Positions 36,401-51,124 are shown, counted from the stretch's first letter. The stretch: DNA of 64,000 nucleotides from Tyto alba (GCF_018691265.1 NW_024881272.1:23301323-23365322); one strand, 5' to 3'. The notes: generated from the letters alone by a model not told the origin. Numbers and translations are program-made.

Positions 36401-39400
36401 AATAGGATGATAAAAATTCAGGGGAAAAACTGGCTTAAATATTTAAAAGTGTATCTTTAGATCCATTGCCCTTTAGATCCTGTGCCCTCTTTCGGCATTA
36501 CTTAATCTTCATATTTGTATTTTAAAATATTTAGCTAATTATATTTTAATACTGCCTCACGGAAAATTGAGTTGTATTACACAGGCCCTATTTCTTTTCT
36601 GTATATGTCTGTTTAACTTGTGTTATAGTTCTGCGTGCCTGTTTAATGGAATATTACTGGTTTTAACAGCTTTATTACATTAGAGTGTGATGGTTATTTT
36701 GATACCTTTAGAAAAACTAGTCATAAAAGGCTTTGTTGCTGTTCTTTTATTTAATACTACAGGTTACACAAATTATCTGACAAAGGTGAGGAGAAAGGAA
36801 AAAGCCAAATTCATAAACTTGTTTCTGGATGATTTGATTGCTTAATCTGTGTGCAGACAAAAGCATCCTCCTAGCCCTGCTGTAGAGTTGCGGTCTTTGT
36901 GGACTTTGGCCAGCAGAGCAGGTGATGCTGGCCTTCTACCTGTACCCTGCTAGTGCTGCAGGCTGCAGTGCCCCTTGTTGAAGGATTTTATTTATTTTTT
37001 TCTGTAGAAAACAAAATGAATTCCTTTTCCATGGTCCTTAGTTGTCTTCTGGAAGTAGATAGGTGAATGCTGCTAAGATGGAAACCAGGGATGCTGGTGA
37101 GATGGTCCACAGGCTCTGCCTGATTGCCAAGCTTGCAGAGCACTCTCACCCAACCCTCTTGCTTCTGGAAAGAGGATGATGGGTGTTTTGGGAACTCTGA
37201 ATGAAATATTGGAGGATTTCTTAGTATAAATATTGTCAGCAGAGATCAGAACATTTCACCCTTTAGTGTCAGTCGGTAGCACGCAGTGAGATCTAAGTGG
37301 CATATCTACATATTTCAACAAAATATGCTGCCTCTCCCGCCTTCGCATTCACTTTTTAGTTTCATTGGCAGACAGATTGCGTTTTATGTCCTTTCTCTGC
37401 ACATTATGCCAGAAGGTTCCTTTGCAGAAAATAAATTTATAGTCACTAGCTGATAAAGGTCTTTCCGCAGCGGTCTTGCAGAAACATTTTTGGAGCCATC
37501 TTTCCTGGTGCAGTGGCATCGCTCAGCTGTCTCTCCCGGCACTAGAGGTGACAGCCTTACCTGGAGTATTTTCTGTTGTATCTTGCCATTGTAATTTTCC
37601 AGACCATGTCAAGGAGAAACTGAAATTTGTAAATTGAAAATTCTTGGACAACTTGGTCCAAACTATTCTGCTGACTTGAGCTATGTGATTTCATAAAAAT
37701 GCTTTTTTTTTCAGGTAGAAGCTGTCAGGTTTATTTGATTATGCGCAGCCTTTGTATATGTGCCCAAATGCATATGTGTGCAGGTGCACGTACATATTTA
37801 CTCGTCAAAACTGACATTCAAGCAAAGAACAAATCACTTGTGTTCATGACATGCTATTGTGGTTTGATGTCAGTGAATGCTTGAGCTGTTCCACAGTGAG
37901 CATTGCCATTGTATGCCAAAGTGATCCCACGTTTTGATAACATTACCTTAAGGTTTTGCAGAACCGTAATCGGGTTTATGTATGTAAGTTATTCAAGTTT
38001 TTTAACAGTCTCTCAAATCTGCCATTTTACAGGCTTCCTTTTTTTTTTATGAATAGAGGTAGGCAAATGAAAAATAACCTAGCAATCAGAAATTGTTCTT
38101 CACAAAAGGTTAGTAGTGGAAGTGGAGATGTGAAAGTACTTTTAAACAGCAGAGGTAGTCTTTGGCTTGATAAAAAAAGGCAGCATTTTTTTTTGTCTTG
38201 CATTCAGTCAAATTGGAAAAAAATAATCTTTAGAAATAATGAAAATTAGAACTGCTTTTGTCTCCCCTGTTGCAGCATTCTGAACAGAATTTAAAAAAAA
38301 AAAAGACAGCTGTAGTTTGCTGAATTCCATCTCTTGATATTTTGCAAGAACGGAACATTGTATAATAACAAAGCAAGAATTTTGGTTATGCATTTATTGT
38401 GTTAGTGGTTAGAAAAAAGCACGTAAAGATTTTGTTGAAGCTTATCCAGTAACAAGATGTATTGAGATGACTTGCATATCTTAATAGCAACTTAATAGCA
38501 ATTTTTCATCTTGTTAATAAGGATGAAATGTAAAGAATATTATCAAAATAGTCTGTCTGACATGCAGAAAACGTTAAACTTTATCACATTGCAACAAAAA
38601 TAAACTAATTTATGGCTGCACAAAAAATGATTATGCCTTGTGTTTGCCTGCAATAAATTTGATTTATTCCTGTAGTAATTACAGTCGCTGATTCGGTAAA
38701 AGTTGAAAACATTTTTTTTTCTCTAAGCATAACAAGACTTCCGTGTTCCCATTGCTACTTCATTGCAACACTTTGAACTTGCTTAGCAGACATGACAAAA
38801 GGTTTTAATTAAAATACTAGCGAGATTAAAAAAAAAAAATTGTCTGCGTTAACTTTGTACGTTTCTCATAATTCTTTAATTCTTGTAATAAAGGAAAAAT
38901 ACCATGACTGAGATAAGAAGTTGCCCTCCCTCCTTACTCCCTTCATCAGTAAAGGATTGTGTCAGAGCTCTGCCGTATTTTGCTTAATCCCACTGTGGGC
39001 TCTGAAGTACCATTGAAATGTTACTTGTTGGTGCTTGGATGAGCAGGAGGTACTTAGGAGGCTTCATTCACCAACAGGAGCACGATCCTAGCATGGTTAG
39101 GGGCACACTGAGATCTATCCAAGTATCCCTGACTTTCCAGCTTCCAAGTAGTTGTAAAATAACTCAGTCATGAGTTTACTCCATCTGAATATTCTGAAAT
39201 TAAAGCCTATCAGCTACAAAACCAATAGGGTAGCTGAGGGACCTTCAGGAATTTTTCTGTGAAATCAATGGTGAATTTGGGCTGAGGCTAAAACCAGAGA
39301 TCCTTGTCAGAGTTCATTAAGCCTTTCTACTCTTTTTGCTACTTTGTAATAAATATCTAATTCTCTGAAACATGATTTAAATAATGATGTAAATCAAGCA

Positions 39401-41000
39401 GAAACTTTGATGTAAATCAGTCACTTTGATCTTACTTTGTTACATTTCTCAAAGGAGAGGTTAATTATTAGTAGTTTGGTAATTATTAGATTGCCTTGAT
39501 TTGCTGCTAAGTACAGCTTTTACAGTAAGGTAACACCTCTTGTCAACATTATAAGCGTATAATTGTCTAACTGTGTCAAATAAGCACTCAGGTACTTCAT
39601 GCTCTTTTTTGATAGTAAAATACTTGTTTAACGTATATTGAGTACTGAATGTATAGTTGTATTAATGTCAAAATTTGAATTCAGTTAAAATGCATGAGAC
39701 TTCTATTGTTAACTACATTTTTCTTAATTAATTGGATACATAAATCAAAAGCAAATTTACTGCATTTTGCTTTGTGAGGTAAGGGAGTGCTTTCAAGGTT
39801 TAAAATAGTGATATTAACTCTGGATAGTGACTGGAAAACGGTTTTGGCTGTGGAGGATTTTGTAAATGGTAGGTCTCATACTCTTGCACTTAATGTTTAT
39901 TTCTAGTTTGGAAAATGAAAACAAATCTTCATACTGTGTTATTTCTTAATTCATTTTTTGTTTTGAGCAAATCAAGTAATTGAATTGAATAAACTGAAAT
40001 TAGGAAGAAAGCTATTTCTACATCAGCCAAAAGGTCAATCACTATTCAGAGTTGGTTTAGTGCATTATTTTCAGTTGTTTAGCCTGGTGATTTGCCTCTC
40101 TTGAAGGCACAGGAAGCAGATGTACTTTTTAAAAACATATATTAAATATGAATAGTCTTAATATATAAATTAATTTTAATGTTATGCATATTTATAAGTA
40201 TATAAATGTTATAATGCTTTAATAAAAATTAGATTTATGTTTCTAAGTACTTGAAGACATTATTTAAAGATATGTTAAAAGTAAATGTTTCATTTGCTTC
40301 TCAGGGAAAAACTATAACAATGTGAAAAGATAAATTCATGTATCTGAGAGTTTCTTTTATTCAGTGTCACTTGTATAAGTGTGTTACAGGATTACAACAA
40401 ATTACAATTTCTTGTATTTGTGACTACAAGAAATAAGAATATTTCTTGTATATAAGACTATCCAAAGTTGGTCATTGTGGTTACTGTACTATTTGGTACT
40501 GTTAATATAGTTCTAAATTGTAGTACTGATATAAGCCTTTATAATTAATGTGGAAATCTGTGTTGTAGTGTGTTGGTTACATTGGTATCACATTCAGTTT
40601 TTTGTTTCAGAAGATACATATTTCAGTGCATAATGGTATAAAGGTGGAATTCTAGAGCAAAATGGATAGGCAATGCGTTTATTTTATATTATCAATATAT
40701 TCAATTTTTTTTGTGCTTTATTCACATATATAAAATTGAAATACAGGCAGCTCTAAGAGAGGATTTTGGCTTATTTTACTAAGCAGAAATAGAGTGTTTG
40801 TATTGTAAATAACTTTTTAAAGTGCTCTTTATTTTAATACTTTCAGTTACAGCAGATCACTCACTGGGGATTATAATTCATGATAATTCTAGTATGGGAG
40901 TTGGGAAAGCTGCTTCTTGGTTTAAAACTATGCTTGTCTAGATTCTGTGAGTATATCCATCCACGTTTAATATGCATCTATATTAGATGCTCTGTACTAG
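36400..41000. other. Long AT-rich block without genes
   Basis: This stretch is visibly more AT-rich than the rest. 40130-40760 in particular is dominated by TTTAAT/ATATAA-type sequence and has almost no open frames over 60 codons (none between 38394 and 41572). Within it, 38640-38850 is more complex and repeat-poor, with TAATTACAG and GCTGATTC words, and looks like a conserved-element candidate. No mobile element is recognised. Possible roles include a matrix attachment region or an ordinary AT isochore, neither demonstrable here. Confidence 0.5.
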
Positions 41001-44000
41001 TGGATGTGTGATACAGTAAGTGTGTTCATCTGTTTTCACGTCACACGTGCATTTTATTTTTAAGCTGCAGCTCACCTTTAGTCAGTTGGCAGGGACTAGA
41101 TATTCCAGTCTGAATTATTATTGCAATTCCAGGTCTTGTCTGGGATGGTAGCATTGCTGCTGCTGAAAGGAAAACCTTTTTGGTTCAAGCAGATTGATGC
41201 TATTTTATTTCTAATTTTTTTTTTTTTTTTACCCTTTTAAAGGAGAGGGAAAGGAAAAGTAGTTTGTTTTGTAGAGGTGTTAAAAAAGCTTGATTATATT
41301 TAGGGTGAGGGTTTTCTGGTGGTAGTTGTTTACCATTTTAGATGCTACTGCTAATTCTCCAATGTTAATGCATTCTTATGGGTCTTTGGGCTTTGTGTCA
41401 AAAGCCTTGTAGAGAGACAGATAAGCATCACCTCCAGTGCAGTGTAGGACACATTTCAGGCAGCGCTAATGTGAACTTGATCTAATAGTTCCTCTGAATT
41501 TTTCCTTCATGCTGTTTATTGCTTTTCTTGGATTTATGCTGTAGCAAGATGTTAACGCTAGCTACTTGAAGATTATCCTGTTGTGATAGTCTGATGCAAT
41601 GAATTGCAATGTGTTAAAAAGAAACAAACCTTTCCATTGTATATTTTCACATTACTTTTGCAACATTTGCTTCTTGTAACATAAATCTTTTTTCCATTAC
41701 AGTCAGAATTTACTGTCCTGTGGAGTAAGCCATCAGGTAACCAAAGAAGGCTGAGAGTCACTAATACTCAAAGAACAACCCTAGTACTGACTTCATGCTG
41801 TCCATATAGGTGGCACTCTTGCGAGTTCGTGTAGTAGTGTAGTTGTTTAGATGTTTTATCTTCTCAGATTCACTTCTGTACCCCTATGCTAGAGGTGTTC
41901 TGCTCTTCTGGTCTTGACAAGATACCAGCATGGCCTTCTCGTGTTCTAAAAAAAATTTAAGGAAGTCTAGAGGACTTTGAAGTCAGTTCTGTACAGGAGT
42001 CTGCTTGATGTGGAGTTAAAACCTTGCAAAAGAAGAGATGGGGAACCCCCATGTAGTGCTTAGAAAGTGCTAATTTCTAGACCATTCTGGACAAAGCAGC
42101 AGTAACATGTTCTGCTCCTTTTCTCCTTTCCAAGCTAATAGTTGAGTATCAGCACAGATTTTTTTTTTTTTCTCAGACAACAGTGTTATCATGGCTTATA
42201 CAATGTGGGGAGCTGGGATTTTGAGATCTTGTGTATAGAATGAAATATTCCTTCTGGTTTACCCTTGGCAGATTCCAAGTCTGGGATGGCTGTTGAGAGA
42301 ATGGATGCATTGGGTGAGACGAGAGCCGTTGCTCAAACATCCTATTCAGTGCCAGATATTCTATGTGCAAGAAAAGACCCAGTAGGCTGATGTGTAGTAG
42401 TTTCTTAAAAATAACTAATCCTAGTTCCTGATAATTAGCTACTCTTTAATTCCTAAAACATGTGTCTATCCCTTTGATTACTCAGTAGCTAATGGTAATT
42501 TGTATGTCTGTCATCCTTGTCTCCTCGTTCAGTAAACCTCTGTTACATTCTAAGAGACTCCATTCACTTAAAAACTCAGTACGTTTTGAGGTGGGAGAAA
42601 GGTGCTATGGGGCAACCTGTATCAGAAAGGAGGTTCCTACTTTTTCTCCTGATTATTTTAGCACTGTGATGAAGAGTGCAAATGGATGAGTCTTTGGGGG
42701 AGTGGAAACAAGTGGGAAATGAGATTTCTACTGAAAATGAGTCTGTCCCAGGGAAATTGTTCATCTTGTTCCAAGCCGGAGCCTTGCTTTGCTTTGTGTC
42801 ATCTCTTTTGAGAGAACAGCCAAAGAGAAGTAGAGTCATATAATAACTTAATAAAAGATTCTAGGCAAGTAGAATGTGAATGTGGCCTACGTGTGCTTGA
42901 CTGTTGAAAGTCCAGTCTGGTCTCTCCAGCAAATTTTGACCGAGACTGTTCCTATTTAGACATGGAGAGCATTGCTGTAGTGCTGTGTGTACAGGAGTAA
43001 CACAAAAGCAGAGAGAAAATAGACTGATACTGCATCAACCGCATTAAAAGCTTCAGCCACATCTTGTTTTATCAAGCTCATGCCTTTATTGGCCTACCAG
43101 CCTGGCTGTGTCAGTACTGCTGAAATAGAGAAAAGCCTTTAATCTCATATGTCTCTGAACAAGATGACGTAGCTGCTGCCCTTTGGTATGCAGCAGGAAC
43201 TGTGGGCTGCGTATCAATATGCATCTCTACCCCTGCGATGCGGATTTCTGGTTGTTCCTGCTCCTTTGACAGTGGGGGTGAGATGTTCAGTTGTGCTTGG
43301 ATAAAATGGTAGCATGTTAGTTGGCTTTATCTGAAAAAAAAATTAACAGTATAGACAAGATAAGTCTTTGACTTCAGTGCTTTTTTTGCTGATCAATATA
43401 GAAAGCACTGTAGGAATTAATTTGTTGTAGTAAAAATGTAGCAAGTAAAACACAGGCAGGGACCCTATGGGCATCAGAAGTAAAATTCTTGGTCAAACTT
43501 TGAATTTCCCTAGGCAAAACATTATGCCTACTGAATATCCCAGTTGGGAGCAAGGGCATAGGTAAACAGTCATCTTCAGTTTGCAGCTCTTGCTGCTGGT
43601 GAACTCACATGAGAAGTTTCGATACGCTTGACCTTATAGGCATTTAGGGCATGAATTCTTCCCCTTGCCATAGCATCCTCAAAGAAATCAAAGCATATAA
43701 ACAGTGTTCCTAAATTTCATACAGGTGGGAGTAACGGAGGTGTCATTTCTCCCTGGAAATACTTGTGACTTGTTCATCAAAATTAGTCCTGCTTGGTGCT
43801 GTAGGTAAGAGACATTGTCCAGAGTTGGAGTGTCTTGAGAGATGTTTTGGCTTATGGTGAGAGGTTTGTTTTGTGCCCAGAACTTGTATTTCCATGTTCA
43901 ACCTGCTGCTGAGAACCTACTGCCAAAATAACAGATAATCTTTTACAAAACACTATCAAGAAACCAAATGTTTACTGTCTCTCTTACTTTTTTATCCAGA

Positions 44001-47000
44001 AGAAAAATGTGAAAGATTAGGCAAAGATGCATGTTTATTTTAGTAGTCCTGCTTTGGCTAAAAAACTCTTGGGTGTTGATGGTCTTTTGGATGGTGCCAA
44101 GTGCTCATCCGCCTTCCATCTCAAAGGTATCTGCAGCTGGAAGGGTCACCAGCACATCAGGACAAAGATACTTAGTGCATCTCTCTGCGCATACTGGGTC
44201 TTAATCACTTAAACCAAGCATGAAATGCCAACTCCTCCAGCTCTAGAAATACTCATATGACTCACTATGGTAAAGGGCCTGGCAAATATTTGCACAGCAG
44301 TGCCAAAAGAAAGGACGTGTTGTTTCTGCCACGATGTTGTATGCTTTCTAACTTGGTGTGTAAGGATGCTGTGTTAGGTGGCTTGGAAACTCCAAGCTTG
44401 TTAGTTGGCATTCTTGTAGCAGTAGGCAGGAACAGGGTTTCTTCTCGGCCACATGCCTAGGATTTTTTGCGTGCAGCCCTTTTGAGCACTACTGAAGCAC
44501 GTGGGATTTCACTATACAGTCATGGCTTGGTTCTCCACGGTCACCTAGCCTTTCATTGTAATCATGCATTTTGTTGTCTTTTGTGTTTTGTAGACATTGA
44601 AGTCTGAAGTGATTGATGAGATGAGAGCTCCCTTGTGACCCAGAACTGCATTTTCCATAGAGATAAACTGGCACTTGAGATCATAAGAGATTGATTTTAT
44701 TTGTTTTAATTGTTCTGTCCTTCTGCCCACCTCTGTTTTACACTTTGGAAAAGCCATGATTCTTCAGATATTCACAGAGTTCTTGCATAAATTAATGTAC
44801 AATTTGGAAAACAAACTTACTCTGTAGTGTAGAATCAAAGCAAAAGATGCCTCAGTGTTAACTGTCTGCATAGCTAAGACCAGCGTAGCTCAGACGTGTG
44901 CAAATCAAATGTTTCTTCTTAAGCGAGTTCTCTTACTGCTTTGCAGAATATCACCTTGGTTCTTTATTATATGATATGCAGTTTCTGCAAGCCAGATGTT
45001 CACCAAAAGTAATGTTAGACACTGAGCAAATAATTGTTTCCTGTCACATTGCATTAGTAACTGGGAATAAAGTGTTTCCTAATTTGTATACGTGCAGAAC
45101 TAAATATAGCTCTAGTGAAGCTTAACTTCAGCTTCAGCCGTTCATGTCCCTAAGAAATTCAGCACCATGTTTGGCAGTCACTGGGAAAATGACTTCGGAT
45201 ATTCTTATGTGCTTCTTGCCCTCCCACTTGCGGGTTTTAGCATCTTAGGAACTTGAATGTGAGGCTAACCAAACTCTCAGAAAATCCTCATTGTCCTGGG
45301 GTTTTGCTGTCTGTGAGGACTGTTGCAGAGATCTTCTTCTATTGGGAGTTTTAGGAGAGAAAGCACTGGCTGCAACTCCTCCATTCCATATTTATCAAGG
45401 ACAAGGTTAAATTGTCCTGTAGTTATGTTTTCCAGCAAAAACTGCACTGATTTTTCACCTTAAATCTGTTATTTATTACTTGTTCTACTCTGTAGCTGTT
45501 CTGTAGAGCTGACAGCATGATGCATAAGATCTTAAAAAACATGTTAAGTAGTATTCAGATTGGACCGTACCAGTGAAATCATGTGGTGTACCTGGTAAGA
45601 AAAGTCTTGATGTTGTAGTAAGGTATTGAATAGATTGTATCTCCTCCCTGGGAAGTGTAGAAGCTGGTGTCTGTGCTTTGGTATCATGTCTGTCAGCTGT
45701 GGGATAACAACCTTCATGCTGCATCTGCACCGAAAAGGCACTACAGCTTCTTAAGACGATGCAAATGCCAAATGTTGGGTTTTGGAGCTTGAGTCTTTCA
45801 GCTGGAATCTGTGAGGAGGTTGCTTCAGGTTCATCTCTTCCAATGGGGCTAGGTGTGAGCCCAGGCTCAAGGAGTTAGTCCCATTCCTTTTTTTGTTTGT
45901 ATTTGAATTCACGAAGATCATTCTCACTAGTTGTCTCGGCTTGACAGCAAGCAGGATGCATGTGTTTCAGAGGTCTGAGGGATATTACATCCAGGGTTTG
46001 TAGAGAGACCAAAACAGTACTTAGTCATTCAGCCTTAAGTGTCCTATGTGCATTTTATCAGTGCTCTACCCAATTTTCTCGTGTTAAGGGTGATGCATAT
46101 AATTAGGAGGAGGAGGGAACACATTTGCTGTTGTCAGTGGGGAGGAGGAATCCTGTGTTGGCTCTGCGTAAACCTGCCTAAACCTCTTGCCTTCAGATAT
46201 ATCCTTCGAGGAAGTGACCTAAAGAAATCCAAAGAAAATTGCTTAGGTTTGTAATAGCTTTCTTCCTGGCAGACTGAGATTTATTTATACTGTAGGATGT
46301 GACAGGCAATTGCTGGTGCCTCAGCTCTGTCTAAAGTGTGAGCGATCCCTGGAAATGCAAGCGATTGCATTAGAAACTTTCCTACTTCCAGTGGGGAGAG
46401 TGTTTGAGCTTGAACTCTCCCCTCATTGAGATCTTTGAAGTTTGGATCTTTGAAACAGTTCTCCACTCCAAAGACCTACTAGTGCAGTTGTCATCCTTCC
46501 CATCTGAGACGAGCTCGACCAGGCAACCTTCAGAGGCCGTTAAAGCTGCTTGTTTCATCCTCCAGAGAGGGCAGCATTGAAAAGGCATAAGTAATTATTC
46601 CCAGCCTTTCCTCCCAGTAGCTGAGTTAGCTGTGGAAGTTGAAACATCATTAAATCTCTGAGCATCATGGAGGGGCTGCAAGGCTCCCCAGCCAGGGAGC
46701 TTGTGACACGCAGTGGAGGGGAGGTCTGAGTAACAGGTGGTTTTTAGAAACTAGTATTTGTGAATAACAGTGCGCTATTGGTAAGAAAACAAATCAATCT
46801 GCTCGTGAATATTTATGATGATGACTTTCAACACTGCTTGGATTGTGCAGTCCTTTTCCAGCTGCTGCATATCTCCTCTTGTGTCACAACATTTCACACC
46901 AGGGTGAAAACCTCCTCTGCTGTGCAGAGCTGCGCTGTGGAGCGGCAGCCAGCCGAGCAGCTCAGCAGAGTGTATGGTTTTAGAAGAATATTCTCACCAG

Positions 47001-47700
47001 TTTGGTATTAGTGGGCCACTAGGTCCCAAACATTTGAAATACTCTTTGCTGGTGGAGTAAGCTGTGTAGTTTAGCTTGACATTTCATCCCATTAAGAGCC
47101 AAGCCATGCACAGAGATAATGCTATGTTTGAAGAGAAAGCAGGTGTTAAAGGTTGTTCTCCCTCTTAATGCGTACGAGTGTTTTACAGTAGATCAAACTT
47201 GCCTAATGTAATCTTCATAATGCTTTCATTTAAAATGCTCCCTGTGGTTTGTATTTGTGGAACTGAAAGTGCAGAATCTACTTTGTAGCTTGGTGGGGCA
47301 GGGTGTTCGATTGAACATATGTTCACACTGTCATTTAGGAAAGATAATAGGTTTTTAACCTCTGTCAGTGTTAGACTGAGGTTTTTATGGAGCTTTATTA
47401 AAGCTGTGCCTAGGCAGCTAACCTTGCGATACAGGTTTTTCACAATTTGCTATTTTCTTGTGATAAGTTGCGACTTTTCTTGGCCTCTTGCAGTGCCTCT
47501 TGCTGTGTCAGCCAGCATGGGAGCTTACTGAGAAACGAGGAATTCCTTGCTGTTGCCAGTGCTGCATGAAATGCTTATGGCTACTGGTATTGTCTGCTCA
47601 GTAAATACTGTCACGTAGATCAAAAAAACAGCCTTGAAGAGTTTCAGAAAATATTCTTCTGGGCTCAACACACAGAAGGTGACAAAAACTGTGGCGGTAG
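41001..47700. other. Gene-free unique sequence
   Basis: No supported exons, RNA genes or recognisable repeats. Open frames (up to 87 codons) overlap on both strands and give no known family. Confidence 0.55.
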
Positions 47701-47860
47701 CACTTGTGCTTTTGTTTGCAGAGGTGTTCGGGTGCAGCTGAAGGTGCTGAGCTCTTGTTCCAGGGTGCTGGAGGGGATGTGCAGCACTGTGCCTGCTGTG
47801 CGCCGTGGGGCAGCTCTCGGCAGCCTCTTGGCTGCTCTTTCTGGCCTTGTGTTTAATTTG
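47701..47860 (+). other. Possible exon, weak
   Basis: A fair splice-acceptor sequence (T-rich tract then TTTGCAG, ending about 47720) is followed by about 130 bases with above-background GC and one open frame rich in Gly, Cys and Ala. No matching donor with a coherent protein is visible and the translation is unrecognised. It could be a non-coding RNA exon or chance. Confidence 0.15.
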
Positions 47861-50599
47861 CGGGAGGGGGAGGAAGCAGTGTGTAATTTGGTGTGCTAAA
47901 ATCCTATTGGTATGGTCTCTCTTTAGTCACTTTAGGCTTGTAACAACCTAAATCAGTGTGATGGAGACTGCAGTGTGCTTCACGGAGGAGGTTATCTCCA
48001 GTGAACTGCCATTATGGCTTTCATCACTGCTGATTACATTTTTTTGTTAATGTTTAATCCTCAACAGCAAATGCCTCATGTTTTTATGCCCTCTCCCTGT
48101 ATAAGCAGAACATCTGCTTTATAAAGTTGGCTATGACATCCAAAACTGTATCAGTGTAAAATTTTAAATATACATGTCAGACGAACAGATGCAAAGAAAT
48201 TCTGAGTGTAAGGCAGTCACTTCAGCGTGTACAGGACCTGTTGTGTCACGGGTTCCCAGGGGTCTTAAATTGCTTATTAAACAGTGCTTGGTAAGACTGA
48301 GAGTATTTTCTAGCCTCATCTTCAAGCTCTTTGCTCTCTTTCTTAATATTTCCAGTTTATAAAAGATTTTTTTTTTTTTCCAGGGGTGGTGTATTTGCCC
48401 TTCCTTTTCTAGCAGTAGTGCCACAGTGGTGTGACTGAGAATAATTGAACTGCCCCACTATGCAAAATCTACTTATGCTTTTGGGAGAAAGGAGTTTTTA
48501 GTGAAATACATTAATGTGTACCATGGGCACCTGCAACTATGTGTGTTGGAACTACAGGAACTTCCACAGGGTTTCCAGATAATACATTCAAAATAAATGC
48601 ATAAAAAGTGATATAGCAATTAGCAGGAGAGACTGATATGCGTAAGGGATGATATTAATTTAAATTGTTGGCTTATATAAATTTCAAGCATTTTTATGAA
48701 TTTAATAAGAGGTTGCCATTTAAGTAGCTTAGGTATCCTTCTCTGTATACAGTGTGTCCGTGTCCTGGGATTTAACAAACCATGCACAGCTGGACAGATT
48801 CCCCTCAGATGTGATTGCAATTCTTGCAACAAAGACTAGCTGATGAAGAGAGTGAAGAGAGCCAGTACCAAAATGGTCATCCTGTTAGTCACGGGGGAAG
48901 GGAGAAAACAAATTTGTATAATCTATCTTCTGTTCGTTTGGTGAGTTGGTCTTGGTCATGGACATCAAGGTAGTTATGTCCATGCCTAAAAGAGGGCTTT
49001 CCTCAAACCCCAGGGAGCCTGGCAGGAGGTGCTGGAGTGCTCCTCTAAAATTCTGACCTGAGATGGAGACTGATTGTGTGGGACAGCTGAAGATGAGAGG
49101 TGGTGACCTGACACTGAGGCAGAGATGCTGGGCTAGAAAATAGTAACCCTGTATGAGAAGGGAAAAATCTTACGACATGTTGGAGACAAAGGAGCTTACA
49201 GGGACAGAAGAAGGACGACATGGTCCAAGTTATGAAAAACATAGTGAGGAGCATTGTGCATAGATATTATCAGGGTAAGACCTCTGGATTTTAAACAGGA
49301 ACATGCTCTGAATGACTGCAGCGAACACTGCCAGTGTGTGCCAGAAGTAAATATAGTAGAGTAAGCACTGCTATAGAGTCATTGAAGTCAACGCTGCATA
49401 ACATAAAATTGCATAATATATTTGTTTGTGAAGGTTATTGGAGCACAGTTTTAAATGGATCCAAGTCCTTGGAAAGGTGAGTGTATTCTAGTTCCCTGGG
49501 CTGAGGTTTCCAATATATGTCCCAGTCTGATCTGGCAGCAGACTGCCAGCAGAAGGGGTGAGCTTGCAGTTCCTCTCCTACTAGCTCCAGCACTTGTCCG
49601 ACCAGCTCCTGAGCTGGTTCCACTCATGTGCCAGAAGGAAGGGAACTGCCGTCTCTCCCCAGAAATTAAAAAATCTAGGGGATTTTTGTTGTCCTGGGCA
49701 GCTCAGGTTGTTAGGGGGTGAGAGAGGGTCTTGAAGGGCTGCGTGTGTGAGACGATAGGTGCAGGTATCTGTCAGTGCGTGGGGCAGTGGGTGGGCTGGC
49801 TGTCTCAGCCCCGTGTCCCACCTCGAAGCTGGAGCGAACTGGTGGTGTTCCTCCCCTCTCCCACCAGGGATGCGGTCGGTGCATGACACAGCAACCATCC
49901 AGAGATGCAGATTTCAGGGCACCGTCACACTCTTTCAGAGTACTGAAGCTGTTTACGAAATGAGTACTTTGTAAATGATAAAGAGTAAATAACGCATTCT
50001 ATGCATTTGCATAATTTTGAATCACTTACCCTTCAGAGGGCTGTAGTAATTTGGCTCACGTTAAAGAATGCTTAACAGTGTAATTGAGTTCAAGCCATTG
50101 GTTGCTGAGCTGACTTGACACTGAAGGTCAGAGTTCTGTTTTTGGGGAGACCATGTGTGTTCCCTGTAATGTCACTGGTACCATGGAGTGGTGCCCTGAG
50201 GGCTCCAGGTGCTGCAGGTAGGACAGGTAGGCTGTGAAGGGTCAGGGTATCTTTCAGAAAGACCTTAAGACCCAGAGCAATGGAAGTGGGACATATCTCC
50301 ATGGTGATGGCATGCAGGGTCATGACCTTAGAAGGCATTAGGAGAAAGAAACTTTTTCTATGAGCTGGGTAGGGTGGGGAGGGGGTTACCAATTGGAAAT
50401 GCTGGAGAAGCACATCTTTACTTTGCACAGTCACAAGGGGACAGTTTGCTGCAAGGATGGCACTGGGAAGATGGTGAAGTAGGGTAACAGGAGGTAGGTA
50501 ATCTCAAGGATGAGGAGTCATTTGAGAGCAAACTCCAAGAACTAGCTTGTTTTGGGCAGTAAAAGGAGCCCTGACAGGAAGGTGATGTAATTCATTTTT
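47861..50599. other. Gene-free sequence
   Basis: Mixed composition, with a GC-richer part at 49440-49960 where frames are open on both strands by composition. No gene recognised. The final few hundred bases may include further decayed LINE sequence leading into the ancient CR1 C-terminus that follows. Confidence 0.5.
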
Positions 50600-50760
50600 A
50601 TTGTCAGGGAAATAAACTTCAGGGATAGGGAGAAGCTATTCAAGCTGCTGGATCAATTTTGGCATGAAAACAAATGGATGAAAGCTGTTCAGGAATAAAT
50701 GTTAGGCTGAAAATTATAAGTTTTTTGACTACTGGAAGACTCAGTTCTGCAGTAAGTATC
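50600..50760 (+). repeat. Ancient CR1-type LINE, C-terminal ORF fragment
   Basis: Plus-strand translation gives KLFKLLDQFWHENKWMK, followed after stops by ML-K-L and FLTTGRLSS. This matches in order the C-terminal tail of old amniote CR1 elements, where a '(R)KLFKL' stretch is followed by 'MNKFRLEIRRFLTI'. Stops and frame shifts interrupt it, so it is a fossil. It is a different, older subfamily from the element at 52810. Its 3' untranslated part probably continues for one or two hundred bases, but I cannot place the end. Confidence 0.65.
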
Positions 50761-51124
50761 AGAGATGGGGACTGAGGAATAGCATTGTCAGTATGTCGAG
50801 GTCTGTTGCTGTGAATGGGGTTCTTGGATGCAATGCTTGCAATGGAGGGCCTGAGCTGGCGATGTGTAAAGGAAACACCTTTCCCATCTGCACATCTGTA
50901 TGTGTTGGTGGATTATCACAACTATGTTGTGTCCAAGTCAGAAAGGGGAAACTGTCCCAAGCTGTCAGGGTTTTAAAAGCATCTGGATGGGAATATGTGC
51001 TGCTTCTTCCCCAGGATGGAGAACTGTGTTGTCAAGTGAAGTTTTAACCTTTGCTTTACATTTAATCTGGGAATGTCTCTGCTGTTATGGTCACTTATGA
51101 CACTTATTTTTATGTTTGTGTTTT

